The position numbers and the translations under genes are program-made. DNA of 64,000 nucleotides from Phytomonospora endophytica (GTDB taxonomy: Bacteria; Actinomycetota; Actinomycetes; Mycobacteriales; Micromonosporaceae), in NCBI RefSeq assembly GCF_014202425.1, contig NZ_JACHGT010000019.1, positions 121,311 through 185,310 on the forward strand, given 5' to 3'. Under the pieces are notes generated by a model. That model was not told the origin of the DNA. It worked only from the letters and a program-made list of their open reading frames with translations, and did no database searches. Positions 1 through 8,826 of this stretch are shown piece after piece. Within the stretch, counting starts at the first letter, position 1. Each line of letters begins with the position of its first letter.

Positions 1-2381
1 CCGGGTTCCCACGGCGGGAAGTGGCCGGTGGCGGTGGCGACCGCGGTGACGATGTCGTCCTCGCCGACGATCGCGGCGGCCGCCTGCAGCGAGGTGGCCG
101 CGCCACGGAGGTCGCGGCGCCAGGAGCGCACGACGGCCTGGTCGATGTGGGCGGCGGCGAGGTGCCCGTCGTTTCCGGCGTTGAGGGAGACGGCCTCCTC
201 GGTGTGCTCGGCGGCTTCCTCGGGCCGGGCCTGGATGAAGGCGAGGACGGCGGCGGCGGTGTGCAGCAGCGGAACGGGAACCCGGGTGCGGAGGGCGTCG
301 GCGACGATCTTCGCGGCGAGGTCGATCCGCCGGTCCTGGAGCCAGTAGACGGCCAGGTCGGCGGCGGTCTCGGCGAAGCGTCGCGCGTCGCCGACGGTCT
401 TGTACCGGTCGGCGGCACCGGCCGCGATCGTGGCGCGCAGCGGCCAGTGCCGGAACTGGTCGCCGATCCCTTCGGCGACCTCGGCGCAGGCGGCGTTGAG
501 GGCCGGGCGCAGGCGCGGGTCGCGGGTCAGCAGCCGGAGCGCGGTGTCGAGGGCGGGGGCGAGGACGGCCTTGTCGTCGGACAGGGCCGACGCGGCAAGG
601 CGCGGCAGGTGCGCGGCGAGGGCGTGGGTCAGCGCCGCCCGGACGCGCGCCGAGCCGGCCGCGAGCCGCGCGGTCTCCAGGATCCGGGCGAGGCCGGCGC
701 GGTCGGCGGTGGCGTCGATGAGCCCGTCGAGCAGGACAGGCAGGTCCTCGGTGCGATCGAGGAGCTCCTCGGTGAGGATGTCGGGCCCGAACACGAGCCT
801 GCGTTCCCCGCCGGGGAAGACCGTGGCCAGCCAGCGGGTGAGCCGCCGCCGGACCGGGCCGTCCACATCGGGCAGTGCGGCCAGGACGTCGCCCGCTTCG
901 GTTCGCAACGGTGAGGCCAGGGCGACGAGCGCGACGGCCTGGCCGGTGAGGATCCGGTCCTCGTCGTCGGGCGCGGGTGTCCACGCGTCGAGCCAGAGCC
1001 GTTCCTCGCGGGCGAGGAACTGGCCGAGGACGCCTTCGCGGGTGCCGGGCTCCTCCTCGCGGGCGGTGAGCAGGGCGGCCATGTGCAGGCGCATCGGGTG
1101 GGAGTACTCGGGAGTGTCGAGGGCGGGCAGTTCGGTTCCCGGTGCGGCGCCGAAGGCGGTCAGCGCGGCGGCGGCGTGCGCGCCACGCTCCTCAATGGAC
1201 AGCGGGATGGAGTTGAGGGGCGCCAGCGGCGGGCGCAGGTGCTCGGCGAGGCCTTCGCTGCGGGCGTTGAGGTCGCGCCACCAGCGGCCGTCGCGGACAT
1301 CGGTGCGGGCGACGAGCAGGAGCCGCACGGGCGGGCCGTGGCCGCGTGCGTTCATGGCGCGGATGAAGGCGCCGACGGCCTCGGCGTGCGGTTCGGCGTA
1401 GTCGACGACGAGCAGCGTCGGGCGCAGGACCTCCGGCGGCGGCAGCAGGGCGTCGTCGGCGATGAAGCCGGAATCCCAGCCCTCGGCGGTGATCTCGGCG
1501 CAGATCTGGGCGGCGAGGCGGGTCTTCCCGGCGCCGCCCTCGCCGGTGATGACGGCGAGGTCGAAGGCGCGCGGGCCGCGGCACCAGCCGAGCAGTCCGG
1601 GGCGAACCTCGTCGCGGCCCTGGAAGGGGACGACGGCGTAGCGGGGCAGCAGGAGCTGCCAGTCGGAATGCTCGGCGGGCAGCGGGATCGACGGCGGCGT
1701 GAGCAGGGTGTCGACTGTGGACACCTCGCGGCGGGCGACGTGTTCCACGGTTTCGGCGTGGCACCCGACGAGCGCGGCGAACTCCGCGTCGCCGAGCAGT
1801 TCGGCCGCCGGGATCAGCTCAAGGCGGCGGCCCCGGTAGGCGGCGGGGTCGAAGGCGACGACGCCGATCACCTGGAGCGCGGGTTCGGCCAGCGCGACCG
1901 CGCCCGACATGCCGCGCCAGTAGCCGTCCTCGCCCGAGAGCAGTTCGGGGGTCGCGATGTCGACGGAGTGGCGTCCGGCGACCAGGCCCGTGGCGTGGTC
2001 GACGGTGCCGCGCATGGTCTCCAGATCGCGGGCGCCCTCACCGGCCTTGGCCTTGGGGAAGCCGCGCGCGACGACCGGCACGCCGTCGCCTTCCGGTGTG
2101 CCCCAGCGGGTCCAGGCGATGCCGGGGTCGTCGCGCCACGGCGCCGACGGCACCCGCAGCAGCGCGGCGTCCACAGTGGACGAGCCGCGCCACACGACGG
2201 CCGCGTCGGCCGGATCGCCGCCCAGGGGCCGGATCCGGCAGGTGTCGGCGTCGCCGAGACCGTGCCGGGTGGTGAGCACCAGGTCGGCGGCGACGGCGAA
2301 CCCGGAGGACACGCGGCCGCCCGCCCGGATCTCGGCGACCCGGTGCGCGCCACTGCGGCGCAGGGAGTCCTCGGCGGGCAT
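1..2381 (-). CDS. Trypsin-like protease / STAND-like NTPase, 3' end outside window
   Basis: An open frame of about 793 codons runs from an ATG at 2381 off the left edge. The N-terminus resembles a serine protease: TTRHG with His40, an Asp71 in a DAALLRV stretch, and GMSGA with Ser159, giving a plausible catalytic triad. A P-loop GEGGAGKT follows at about 280-287, with a hydrophobic Walker-B-like LLVVDYAE near 330. The visible C-terminal part is helical and Ala/Arg/Leu-rich, as in TPR-like sensor regions. AGGAGAGGGG lies just upstream of the ATG and fixes the start. Protease-NTPase-repeat proteins are known in actinobacteria and in bacterial conflict systems; a defence role here is inference. 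The glpD gene ends 49 nt upstream on the same strand. Confidence 0.8.
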   Translation of the reverse strand, partial: MPAEDSLRRSGAHRVAEIRAGGRVSSGFAVAADLVLTTRHGLGDADTCRIRPLGGDPADAAVVWRGSSTVDAALLRVPSAPWRDDPGIAWTRWGTPEGDGVPVVARGFPKAKAGEGARDLETMRGTVDHATGLVAGRHSVDIATPELLSGEDGYWRGMSGAVALAEPALQVIGVVAFDPAAYRGRRLELIPAAELLGDAEFAALVGCHAETVEHVARREVSTVDTLLTPPSIPLPAEHSDWQLLLPRYAVVPFQGRDEVRPGLLGWCRGPRAFDLAVITGEGGAGKTRLAAQICAEITAEGWDSGFIADDALLPPPEVLRPTLLVVDYAEPHAEAVGAFIRAMNARGHGPPVRLLLVARTDVRDGRWWRDLNARSEGLAEHLRPPLAPLNSIPLSIEERGAHAAAALTAFGAAPGTELPALDTPEYSHPMRLHMAALLTAREEEPGTREGVLGQFLAREERLWLDAWTPAPDDEDRILTGQAVALVALASPLRTEAGDVLAALPDVDGPVRRRLTRWLATVFPGGERRLVFGPDILTEELLDRTEDLPVLLDGLIDATADRAGLARILETARLAAGSARVRAALTHALAAHLPRLAASALSDDKAVLAPALDTALRLLTRDPRLRPALNAACAEVAEGIGDQFRHWPLRATIAAGAADRYKTVGDARRFAETAADLAVYWLQDRRIDLAAKIVADALRTRVPVPLLHTAAAVLAFIQARPEEAAEHTEEAVSLNAGNDGHLAAAHIDQAVVRSWRRDLRGAATSLQAAAAIVGEDDIVTAVATATGHFPPWEP

Positions 2382-2384
2382 GGC

Positions 2385-2407
2385 GTCCCCTCTCCTCTGT
2401 GGAGAGG
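2385..2407 (-). promoter_or_regulatory. Ribosome-binding-site hairpin of the protease/NTPase gene
   Basis: On the minus strand the Shine-Dalgarno core GGAGAGG (complement of 2389-2395) is preceded by a perfectly complementary CCTCTCC (complement of 2401-2407) with a five-base loop. The 7-bp stem would mask the ribosome site of the gene starting at 2381. Whether it regulates is inference. Confidence 0.4.
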
Positions 2408-2429
2408 TTAACCGCGCGACGCTTCCCGG

Positions 2430-4166
2430 CTAGGGATGCGGGATCCGCACGTCGGCCGCCCCGAGGCGGGCCGCGTCGGCGGTGTTGTCGTCGGGCTGGC
2501 GCTGGGAGTCGCGTTCGGCGTCGACGCGCGCCAGGTAGTGCCGGACCTCCAGGTCGCGCTCGGCGGCGTCCCAGTCGAGTTCGGCGGCCATGATGTCGGC
2601 GACCTGCTCGACGCACTCGGTGCCGCGATGCGGTGTCTCGATGGAGATCCGGGTCCGGCGAGCCATCACGTCGTCGACGTGCAGGGCGCCTTCGGCGCGG
2701 GCCGCGTAGGCGACCTCGGCGGCCAGGTACTCCGGCGCCCCGGTCAGCGAGACGCCCAGCGCGGGATTCTCGTCGACGAGCTTGAGGACTTCCCGGGCGA
2801 GGGACCCGTAGCGTTCGAGGAGGTGCTCGACGACCCCGACGGTCGTGCCGTGCCGGCGGGCGATGCCGCTGCGGTCGGCCCAGGCGACCTGGAAGCCGTC
2901 GGCGCCGACGAGCGGGATGTCGGCGGTCCGCGACGGCCGCACCTTCCCCAGGCGCCGGGCGGCGTGGTCGACGACGTCCGCGGCCATGACCCGGTAGGTG
3001 GTGAACTTCCCGCCCGCGACCAGCATCAACCCGAGCATCGGCTCGACGACGGCGTGCTCGCGCGACAGTTTCGAGGTCTGCTCGTCCTCGCCCGACAGCA
3101 GCGGCCGCAACCCGGCGTAGACGCCCTCGATGTCGCTGGTCTTCAGTGGACGGTCGAGGATCGTGTTGACGTGGTCGAGCAGGTACTCGATGTCGGCCGC
3201 CGAGGCCGCCGGGTGCGCGCGGTCGAGGGTCCAGTCGGTGTCTGTGGTCCCGATGATCCAGTGCCCGCCCCAGGGGATCACGAACAGCACGGACTTCTCG
3301 GTGCGCAGGATCAGCCCGGCGTCGCCGTTGATCGCGCTGCGCGGGACGAGCAGGTGGATGCCCTTGCTGGCGCGTACGCGCAGTCCGGGACGGTCGGTGA
3401 ACATCTGCGAGACGTCGTCGCTCCACACACCGGTGGCCGCGATGACCGTGCGGGCGTGGATCTCGTACTCCTCACCGGATTCCATGTCCTTCACCCGCAC
3501 GCCGACGACCTCGCGGGCGTCGCGCAGCAGGTCGACGACCCGGGTCGAGGTCAGCACGTGGGCGCCGTAGGAGGCGGCGGTCCGGGCCAGCGACAGCACG
3601 AAGCGCGCGTCGTCGACCTGCCCGTCGTAGTAACGGATCGCGCCGTGCAGGCCCTCCGTCCGCAGCGACGGGAACTCCCGCCGCACGGCCCGCTTCGACA
3701 GGTGCCGGTGCCACGGCATCCCGCGCCCGTGCCCGAGGGCCGTGGCGAGCGTGTCGTACAGGGCGACGCCCGCGCCGTAGTACGCGCGCTGCCACACCGG
3801 CGCTTCGAGCGGCACGAGGAACGGCACCGGCCGCACCAGGTGCGGGGCCAGGCGGGTGTAGAGCAGCCCGCGCTCGGTCAGGGCCTCGTGGACGAGACCG
3901 AACTCGAACTGCTCCAGGTAGCGCAGGCCGCCGTGGATGAGCTTGCTGGAACGGCTCGACGTGCCGGCCGCGAGGTCTCGCGCCTCAACGAGCGCGACGG
4001 ACAGGCCGCGGCTGGCCGCGTCGAGGGCCGCGCCGGCGCCGGTCACGCCGCCGCCGATGACGCAGACGTCGACCTTCTCGGCACGGACGGCCGCCGCGTC
4101 GGCCGCACGGCGCTGCGGACCGAGGCGGGCGGCGGTGTTACGGGTGGTCTTCGGATCACGAGGCAC
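2430..4166 (-). CDS. glpD: Aerobic glycerol-3-phosphate dehydrogenase
   Basis: This 578-residue FAD flavoprotein oxidises sn-glycerol 3-phosphate to dihydroxyacetone phosphate and passes electrons to quinone at the membrane. The N-terminal dinucleotide site is VCVIGGGVTGAGAALDAASR (from about residue 34). It is followed by the GlpD signature TSSRSSKLIHGGLRYLE, and the C-terminal GlpD domain includes HVDDVMARRTRI. Length matches the family. The start is GTG; no clear ribosome site precedes it and no better in-frame start exists. No glpK or glpF is adjacent. Confidence 0.93.
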   Translation of the reverse strand: MPRDPKTTRNTAARLGPQRRAADAAAVRAEKVDVCVIGGGVTGAGAALDAASRGLSVALVEARDLAAGTSSRSSKLIHGGLRYLEQFEFGLVHEALTERGLLYTRLAPHLVRPVPFLVPLEAPVWQRAYYGAGVALYDTLATALGHGRGMPWHRHLSKRAVRREFPSLRTEGLHGAIRYYDGQVDDARFVLSLARTAASYGAHVLTSTRVVDLLRDAREVVGVRVKDMESGEEYEIHARTVIAATGVWSDDVSQMFTDRPGLRVRASKGIHLLVPRSAINGDAGLILRTEKSVLFVIPWGGHWIIGTTDTDWTLDRAHPAASAADIEYLLDHVNTILDRPLKTSDIEGVYAGLRPLLSGEDEQTSKLSREHAVVEPMLGLMLVAGGKFTTYRVMAADVVDHAARRLGKVRPSRTADIPLVGADGFQVAWADRSGIARRHGTTVGVVEHLLERYGSLAREVLKLVDENPALGVSLTGAPEYLAAEVAYAARAEGALHVDDVMARRTRISIETPHRGTECVEQVADIMAAELDWDAAERDLEVRHYLARVDAERDSQRQPDDNTADAARLGAADVRIPHP

Positions 4167-4216
4167 GTGTTGACCGTAGCTCCCGGCGGCTCACCTCGGG
4201 AAGAGAAGGGGCCCCG

Positions 4217-4825
4217 TTACTTGATCACGCGGTACTTCAGGTGGGTGCCGCCTTCGCCGTCGACGTTGCGCACGAGCTCCAGCGGCGCCGGGAAGTCCCC
4301 GAAGAGCCGCACACCGGCCCCGAGCAGGACCGGGACGAGGTGCAGCTGCACCTCGTCGACGAGACCGGCGGCGAGGGCCTGCTGGAACACGTCGGCGCCG
4401 CCGGCGATGTCGACGTCACGGTCCCCGGCGACGGCCTTCGCCCGCGCGACGGCGGAGGCCACGCCGTCGGTGACGAAGGTGTAGGAGTTGCCGCCTTCGA
4501 GTTCGAGGGTGGGGCGGGGCCGGTTGGTGACGATGAAGACGGGCGTCCTGAACGGCGGGTCCTCGCCCCAGAAGGCTTCGCCCTGGTCGAACATCATGCG
4601 GCCCATGACGACCGCGCCGGTGCCGTCGAACCATTCGCGGATGACGCCGTCGTCGGTGTTGACCAGTCCGCCCTCCATGCCCTGGCGGGCCCGCCACGAG
4701 GCGAGCTCGGCGACCCACTCGTGCAGGACGGCCCCGCCGTCGCCGACGGCGTTGTCGGCGGAGATGCCGGATCCGGCGATGAAACCGTCGACGGAGATCA
4801 TCATGCTGGCGGTGACGATGGTCAT
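4217..4825 (-). CDS. Dihydrofolate-reductase-fold (RibD C-terminal) protein
   Basis: The 202-residue protein begins MTIVTASMMISVDGFIAG, the typical first strand of the DHFR/RibD C-terminal superfamily. It has VVMGRMMFDQGE, VFIVTNRP and DVDIAGGADVFQQALAAGLVDE as the NADPH-binding core, and ends with HLVPVLLGAGVRLF. It probably is an NAD(P)H-dependent reductase of unknown substrate. True folate-cycle DHFR is less likely because this subfamily lacks the canonical substrate-site layout. The ATG at 4825 has AGAGGAT about 8 nt upstream. It stands alone between glpD and a lectin gene. Confidence 0.85.
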   Translation of the reverse strand: MTIVTASMMISVDGFIAGSGISADNAVGDGGAVLHEWVAELASWRARQGMEGGLVNTDDGVIREWFDGTGAVVMGRMMFDQGEAFWGEDPPFRTPVFIVTNRPRPTLELEGGNSYTFVTDGVASAVARAKAVAGDRDVDIAGGADVFQQALAAGLVDEVQLHLVPVLLGAGVRLFGDFPAPLELVRNVDGEGGTHLKYRVIK

Positions 4826-4977
4826 GGGGCGATCCTCTCGTGGGTCCCGCCCCTGGTGGGCGGGTTCCGCAAGGGGGTCGGGACGGTGCGGCGGGTTTCG
4901 ACATACCGCCGGCCGGATTCGCCGCGTGACGTGTGACACAGGTGCCCGGGCGGCCCGAGGGCCGTCCGGGGCACGGG

Positions 4978-5493
4978 TCAGGCGACGCGGGTCAGGATGA
5001 GCATGGGCGGGGTGGAGGCGCTGCAGTTGAGCTGCTGGAGCGAGTAAGTGAGGGGGCCGAGGACGACACCGAGACATTCGTTGCCGCCGGCCTGCCGGAT
5101 CTGCTGCGGCCCGGTCGCCGTGGGGCTCAGATAGAAGCGTTGCTGATTGCCACCGTGGCAGCCCCAGAGGTGGACGATGCGGGGATCGCTGTCGGGGCCG
5201 TCGAGGCACTTGTTCTGGGCGGCGTACTTGAAGGACTGGAACATGTAGTTGTTCTGGTCGTCGAGCCGGTAGATGCGCCATTTCTGGATCTCGGCGCCGA
5301 AGGAGCAGTTCTGCGGGTAGATGAGGGCGCCGTTGGCGCTGGAGTTGCCCGAGACCCCCATGCAGAGGCCGCCGGAGCTGATCGTGAAGTCGCCCTGCCA
5401 GATGAAGGCGGCCTGGGCGGGCGCGGCGGGTACGAACACGAGGCCGATGGCGAGGACGAGGGCCGAAAGGACGGCTGAGAGCCTGCGTTGCAT
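4978..5493 (-). CDS. Secreted ricin-type (beta-trefoil) lectin-like protein
   Basis: A 171-residue exported protein. Residues 1-28 form a signal peptide: MQRR, a hydrophobic stretch and an AQA-A cleavage site. The mature part shows the beta-trefoil pattern of short blocks with Q-x-W/F motifs (IQKW, NQQRF) and paired cysteines (GGLCMGV...QNC; NKCLDG...WGC; NECLGV...LNC). Ricin-type domains usually bind galactose-type sugars. No catalytic domain is fused, so this is a free lectin-like domain and its ligand is unknown. The ATG at 5493 is preceded by AAGGAG. Weak matches to the repeat consensus leave some doubt about sugar binding. Confidence 0.75.
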   Translation of the reverse strand: MQRRLSAVLSALVLAIGLVFVPAAPAQAAFIWQGDFTISSGGLCMGVSGNSSANGALIYPQNCSFGAEIQKWRIYRLDDQNNYMFQSFKYAAQNKCLDGPDSDPRIVHLWGCHGGNQQRFYLSPTATGPQQIRQAGGNECLGVVLGPLTYSLQQLNCSASTPPMLILTRVA

Positions 5494-5567
5494 GTCGTCT
5501 CCTTGCTGGTGCGGTGCCCCGTTCCGGCGGGCACGCAGGCCACGGTGGCCGGGCTCGCGTGGAAGCA

Positions 5568-6959
5568 CTAGGGCCGAAGGGCCGTCGCGAGGCGCCGCAG
5601 GCCCTCCGGGACGCGTTCGGCGGTGATGACACCGAAGCCGAGCACGAGCCCCTGGCGGGTGCCGCCGAAGCGGGTCACCTCGCGGACGCGGACGCCGAGG
5701 CGGGCGGCGCGTTCGGCGACGGCGACGCCGTCGAAGTCGCCGTGGACGCACACGTGCAGGCCCGCCGAACCGGGGACGAGGGTGAGGCCGCCGATCGCGG
5801 CGAGTCCTTCGGTGAGGCGTTCCCAGCGGGCCGCGTAGAGACGGGTCGCCTTGCGGACGTGGCGGCCGAGCTGCCCTTCGTCGATGAAGCGGGCGAGCGC
5901 GGCCTGCGTCCACCATTCGCCGTGCCAGCCCGACAGGCGCCGGGCCGTCCGCAGCGGGCCGCGCAGGGCGGGCGGCGCGATCAGGAAACCGACGCGGAGC
6001 AGGGGCGACAGGACTTTCGAGAAGGAGCCGACGTAGAGGACTCGCCCGCGCCCGCCGCCGAGGCTGTAGAGCGGTTCGAGGGGCCGTTCGGAGTAGCGGA
6101 ACTCGCTGTCGTAGTCGTCTTCGACGATGACGCCGTCGTGCCGTTCGGCCCAGTCGAGCAGGGCGCGGCGGCGGGCGAGGCTCATCGGCATGCCGAGCGG
6201 GAACTGGTGGGAGGGCGTGACGTAGACCAGGCGCGTCCCGGGCGGGATGCGGTCGACGTCGATGCCCTCGGCGTCGACGGGCACCGGCGCGATCCGGGCG
6301 CCGAGGGCGGCGAAGAGGTCGCGGGCGGGCGGGTAGCCGGGATCTTCGACGGCGACGGTGTCGCCGGGCTCGACCAGGACGCGGCTGGTCAGGTCGAGGG
6401 CCTGTTGCGCGCCCTGCGTGATCAGGACGTCCTCGGGGTCGGCGCGCACGGCCCGGGACAGGCCGATGTGGCGGGCGACGGCCTCGCGCAGCCCGGGATG
6501 CCCGGCGGCCGAGGCGTAGCCGGGCAGGGGCGCCGCCGAGGGACGCAGTTCGCGGGAGACGAGGCGGCGCCAGGCTACGTAGGGGAACAGGGCCGGGTCG
6601 GGCACGCCGATCTGGAAGTCGTAGTCGAAGCGGCGCGGGTCGGGCGCCGGGTCGGTCCGCCACTGCGGGCGGGGCGACGGCGAGGTACCGGTCGCGGCGG
6701 GCTCCCCGGGCTCGGTGAAGGCGACGAAGGTGCCCGAACCGACGCGCGCCGAACAGAAACCCTCGGCGATGAGCCGCTCGTAGGCGACCGCGACGGTGTT
6801 GCGGGAGACCGCCAGCCGCCCGGCGAAGTCCCGCGTCGACGGGAGCCGCTCCCCCGGCCGCAGCCGCCCGTCGACGATCGCCTCGCGCAGCTGGCGGTAG
6901 ATGCCCGCCGCGAGGTCACCGTCGGCGAGGCTCACATGCAGTTCCATTGGCCCAATCAT
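5568..6959 (-). CDS. MocR-family (GntR HTH + aminotransferase-like) transcription regulator
   Basis: A 463-residue fusion of an N-terminal GntR winged helix (RQLREAIVDGRLRPGERLPS, then DFAGRLAVSRNTVAVAYERL) with a class I aminotransferase-like domain. The PLP lysine is expected in GSFSKVLSPLLRVGF; DDYDSEFRY is also family-typical. MocR proteins sense PLP or amines and act locally on divergent genes. Here the divergent neighbour is a DsbA-like gene rather than pdxS/pdxT, so its target may not be vitamin B6 synthesis. Two ATGs are possible (6959 or 6947). The shared 53-bp gap contains ATTGG/CCAAT repeats. Confidence 0.9.
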   Translation of the reverse strand: MIGPMELHVSLADGDLAAGIYRQLREAIVDGRLRPGERLPSTRDFAGRLAVSRNTVAVAYERLIAEGFCSARVGSGTFVAFTEPGEPAATGTSPSPRPQWRTDPAPDPRRFDYDFQIGVPDPALFPYVAWRRLVSRELRPSAAPLPGYASAAGHPGLREAVARHIGLSRAVRADPEDVLITQGAQQALDLTSRVLVEPGDTVAVEDPGYPPARDLFAALGARIAPVPVDAEGIDVDRIPPGTRLVYVTPSHQFPLGMPMSLARRRALLDWAERHDGVIVEDDYDSEFRYSERPLEPLYSLGGGRGRVLYVGSFSKVLSPLLRVGFLIAPPALRGPLRTARRLSGWHGEWWTQAALARFIDEGQLGRHVRKATRLYAARWERLTEGLAAIGGLTLVPGSAGLHVCVHGDFDGVAVAERAARLGVRVREVTRFGGTRQGLVLGFGVITAERVPEGLRRLATALRP

Positions 6960-6992
6960 CTCACGCGAAATTGGTACTTACGCCCGGCCAAT
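6946..6992. promoter_or_regulatory. Paired ATTGG/CCAAT inverted repeats, candidate MocR operator
   Basis: ATTGG at 6946-6950 faces CCAAT at 6952-6956, and a second ATTGG at 6970-6974 faces CCAAT at 6988-6992. The first pair overlaps the MocR start codons and the second lies in the divergent promoter region. Repeated half-sites in such gaps are typical of MocR targets. Confidence 0.45.
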
Positions 6993-7012
6993 CACGCTCA
7001 TAGGTTGATCAC

Positions 7013-7627
7013 ATGCAGATCGACATGTGGTTCGACCCCAAGTGCCCCTGGGCCTGGATCGCCTCCCGCTGGCTCCTGGAGGCCGAACGGGTCCGCGACG
7101 TCGAGACCCGCTTCCACGTCATGAGCCTGTCCGTCCTCAACGAAGGCCGCGAAGGCCTTGACGACTGGTACGCCACGTGGCTCGCCGACACCCGCGGTCC
7201 CGTCCGCGTCGCCATCGCCGCCGAACAGAAGTACGGCGACGAGATCCTCCGCGACCTCTACACCGCCCTCGGCACCCGCATCCACCGCGACAGGCGCGCC
7301 ATCGGCCCCGAGCTCTACGCCGACGCCCTCGCCGAACTCGGCCTCGACCCCTCCCTCGCCGAAGCCGCCGACACCGACAAGTACGACGAAGCCCTCCTCG
7401 CCAGCCACCACGCCGGACTCGACCTCGTCGGCGAAGACCTCGGCACCCCGACCATCCACCTCCCCGGCCCCGACGGGGAACCCGTCGCCTTCTTCGGGCC
7501 CGTCATCACCCCCATCCCCCGCGGCGAGGACGCCGGCCGCATCCTCGACGGCGTCCTCGCGCTCGCCTCCGCCCCCGGCTTCTACGAACTCAAACGCGGC
7601 GGCCGCCCGCGCCCGGCGACGCGGTGA
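7013..7627 (+). CDS. DsbA-fold protein, mycothiol-dependent nitroreductase (Rv2466c) family, CPWA variant
   Basis: A 204-residue thioredoxin-fold protein with the insertion typical of 2-hydroxychromene isomerase/DsbA relatives. Family blocks are clear: WFDPKCPWAWIASRW, GPVRVAIAAEQ, SHHAGLDLVGEDLGTPTIH and FFGPVITPIPRGE. Family members such as mycobacterial Rv2466c use a CPWC active site with mycothiol. Here the second cysteine is alanine (Cys11-Pro-Trp-Ala14), so a monothiol mechanism is expected. It overlaps the following MFS gene by four bases (GTGA), which suggests co-translation. It is divergent from the MocR gene. Confidence 0.85.
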   Translation: MQIDMWFDPKCPWAWIASRWLLEAERVRDVETRFHVMSLSVLNEGREGLDDWYATWLADTRGPVRVAIAAEQKYGDEILRDLYTALGTRIHRDRRAIGPELYADALAELGLDPSLAEAADTDKYDEALLASHHAGLDLVGEDLGTPTIHLPGPDGEPVAFFGPVITPIPRGEDAGRILDGVLALASAPGFYELKRGGRPRPATR

Positions 7628-8817
7628 ACACCCGCCGCCTGGCCCTCGCGCAACTGGCCAACTCCATCGGCGACGGCGCCTACTACGTCACCTCCGCCCT
7701 GTTCTTCACCACCATCGTCGGCCTCTCCCCCGTCCGCGTCGGCCTCGCGCTGACCGTCGCCTGGGGCATCGGGGCACTCGCCGGAGTACCGATCGGCGCG
7801 CTCGCCGACCGGCGCGGGCCGCGCGGGGTCGCGGTCCTGCTGGCCGTGGGCACCGCCGTCGCGGTCTCGGCCTTCCTGACGGTGCGGTCGTTCTGGCCGT
7901 TCCTGGCGGTCCTCGTGGTGTACGCGACCTGCCAAAGTGGACTGTCGGCCGCACGGCAGGCACTGCTCGCCGGACTCGTCGAAGCGGGTGAACGCACGAA
8001 GGTCCGGGCACGGATCCAGGCGACCTCGAACGCGGGAATCGCCGTGGGCGCGGGGATCGGCGGGGTGGCGCTGAGCGTCGGGACCGAGTCGGCCTACCTG
8101 GCGGCGTTCGGGATGGACGCGGTGGCCTTCGTCCTCGCGGCGGTGCTGCTGGCCCGCGTCGGGGCCGTCGCGGGCACGCCCGCGACGGGTGCGCGGCGGC
8201 TGGAGGTGCTGCGGGACAGGCCGTACGCGGCCCTGGCCGGACTGAACGCGGTGATGCTGCTGACGATGCCGCTGCTGTCGGTGATCCTGCCGCTGTGGAT
8301 CGCGCAGCGCACCGACGCTCCCAAGTGGATGGTGGCGGCGCTGTTCGTGCTCAACACCGGCGGTGTCGTGCTGTTCCAGGTGCGCGTGGCGAAGGGCGTG
8401 CGGACGTTGACCGACGCGGGCCGTTGCGTCCGCTGGGCCGGGATCGTGCTCGCGGCCTCGTGCGGAATCCTCGCCCTGTCGGGGATGTGGCGGGGAGCCT
8501 GGGCGGCCGGTCTGGTCCTGCTGGCGGGAGCCGCGTCGCAGGTCCTCGGGGAGATGCTGCTGGCGGCGGGTTCGTGGGAGATCAGCTTCGGGCTGGCACC
8601 CGAGGGCTCGCAGGGGCAGTATCAGGGCTTCTTCGGCACGGGAGTGCCGGTGGCGAGGATGGCGGGGCCGGGACTGCTGGCGGTGGCGGTCCTGGAGTGG
8701 GGCGCGCCGGGGTGGGCACTGCTCGGGGCGATGTTCCTGGCGGCGGGACTGGCGACCGGGCCGGTGGCGCGGTGGGCGTCACGCAAGCGGGCCGGGGAGG
8801 TCGTGGCGGCTGCCTAG
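7624..8817 (+). CDS. MFS transporter, probable drug/metabolite exporter
   Basis: A 397-residue membrane protein with about 12 hydrophobic segments. The cytoplasmic loop GALADRRGPRG between helices 2 and 3 is the MFS A-motif. The GTG start at 7624 overlaps the upstream TGA, the typical coupling in this genome, and matches the point where the hydrophobic N-terminus begins (RRLALAQLANSIGDGAYYVT). It probably acts as a proton-driven exporter; the substrate cannot be told from sequence. It is co-transcribed with the DsbA-like gene and followed 9 nt later by an epoxide hydrolase gene. Confidence 0.87.
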   Translation: MNTRRLALAQLANSIGDGAYYVTSALFFTTIVGLSPVRVGLALTVAWGIGALAGVPIGALADRRGPRGVAVLLAVGTAVAVSAFLTVRSFWPFLAVLVVYATCQSGLSAARQALLAGLVEAGERTKVRARIQATSNAGIAVGAGIGGVALSVGTESAYLAAFGMDAVAFVLAAVLLARVGAVAGTPATGARRLEVLRDRPYAALAGLNAVMLLTMPLLSVILPLWIAQRTDAPKWMVAALFVLNTGGVVLFQVRVAKGVRTLTDAGRCVRWAGIVLAASCGILALSGMWRGAWAAGLVLLAGAASQVLGEMLLAAGSWEISFGLAPEGSQGQYQGFFGTGVPVARMAGPGLLAVAVLEWGAPGWALLGAMFLAAGLATGPVARWASRKRAGEVVAAA

Positions 8818-8826
8818 TGTGGGGGG

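Noticed and set aside
2436..4484. Long plus-strand open frame across glpD
   Set aside because: It is the antisense shadow of glpD; low-complexity Gly/Val/Asp composition, no motifs. GC-rich third positions open such frames.
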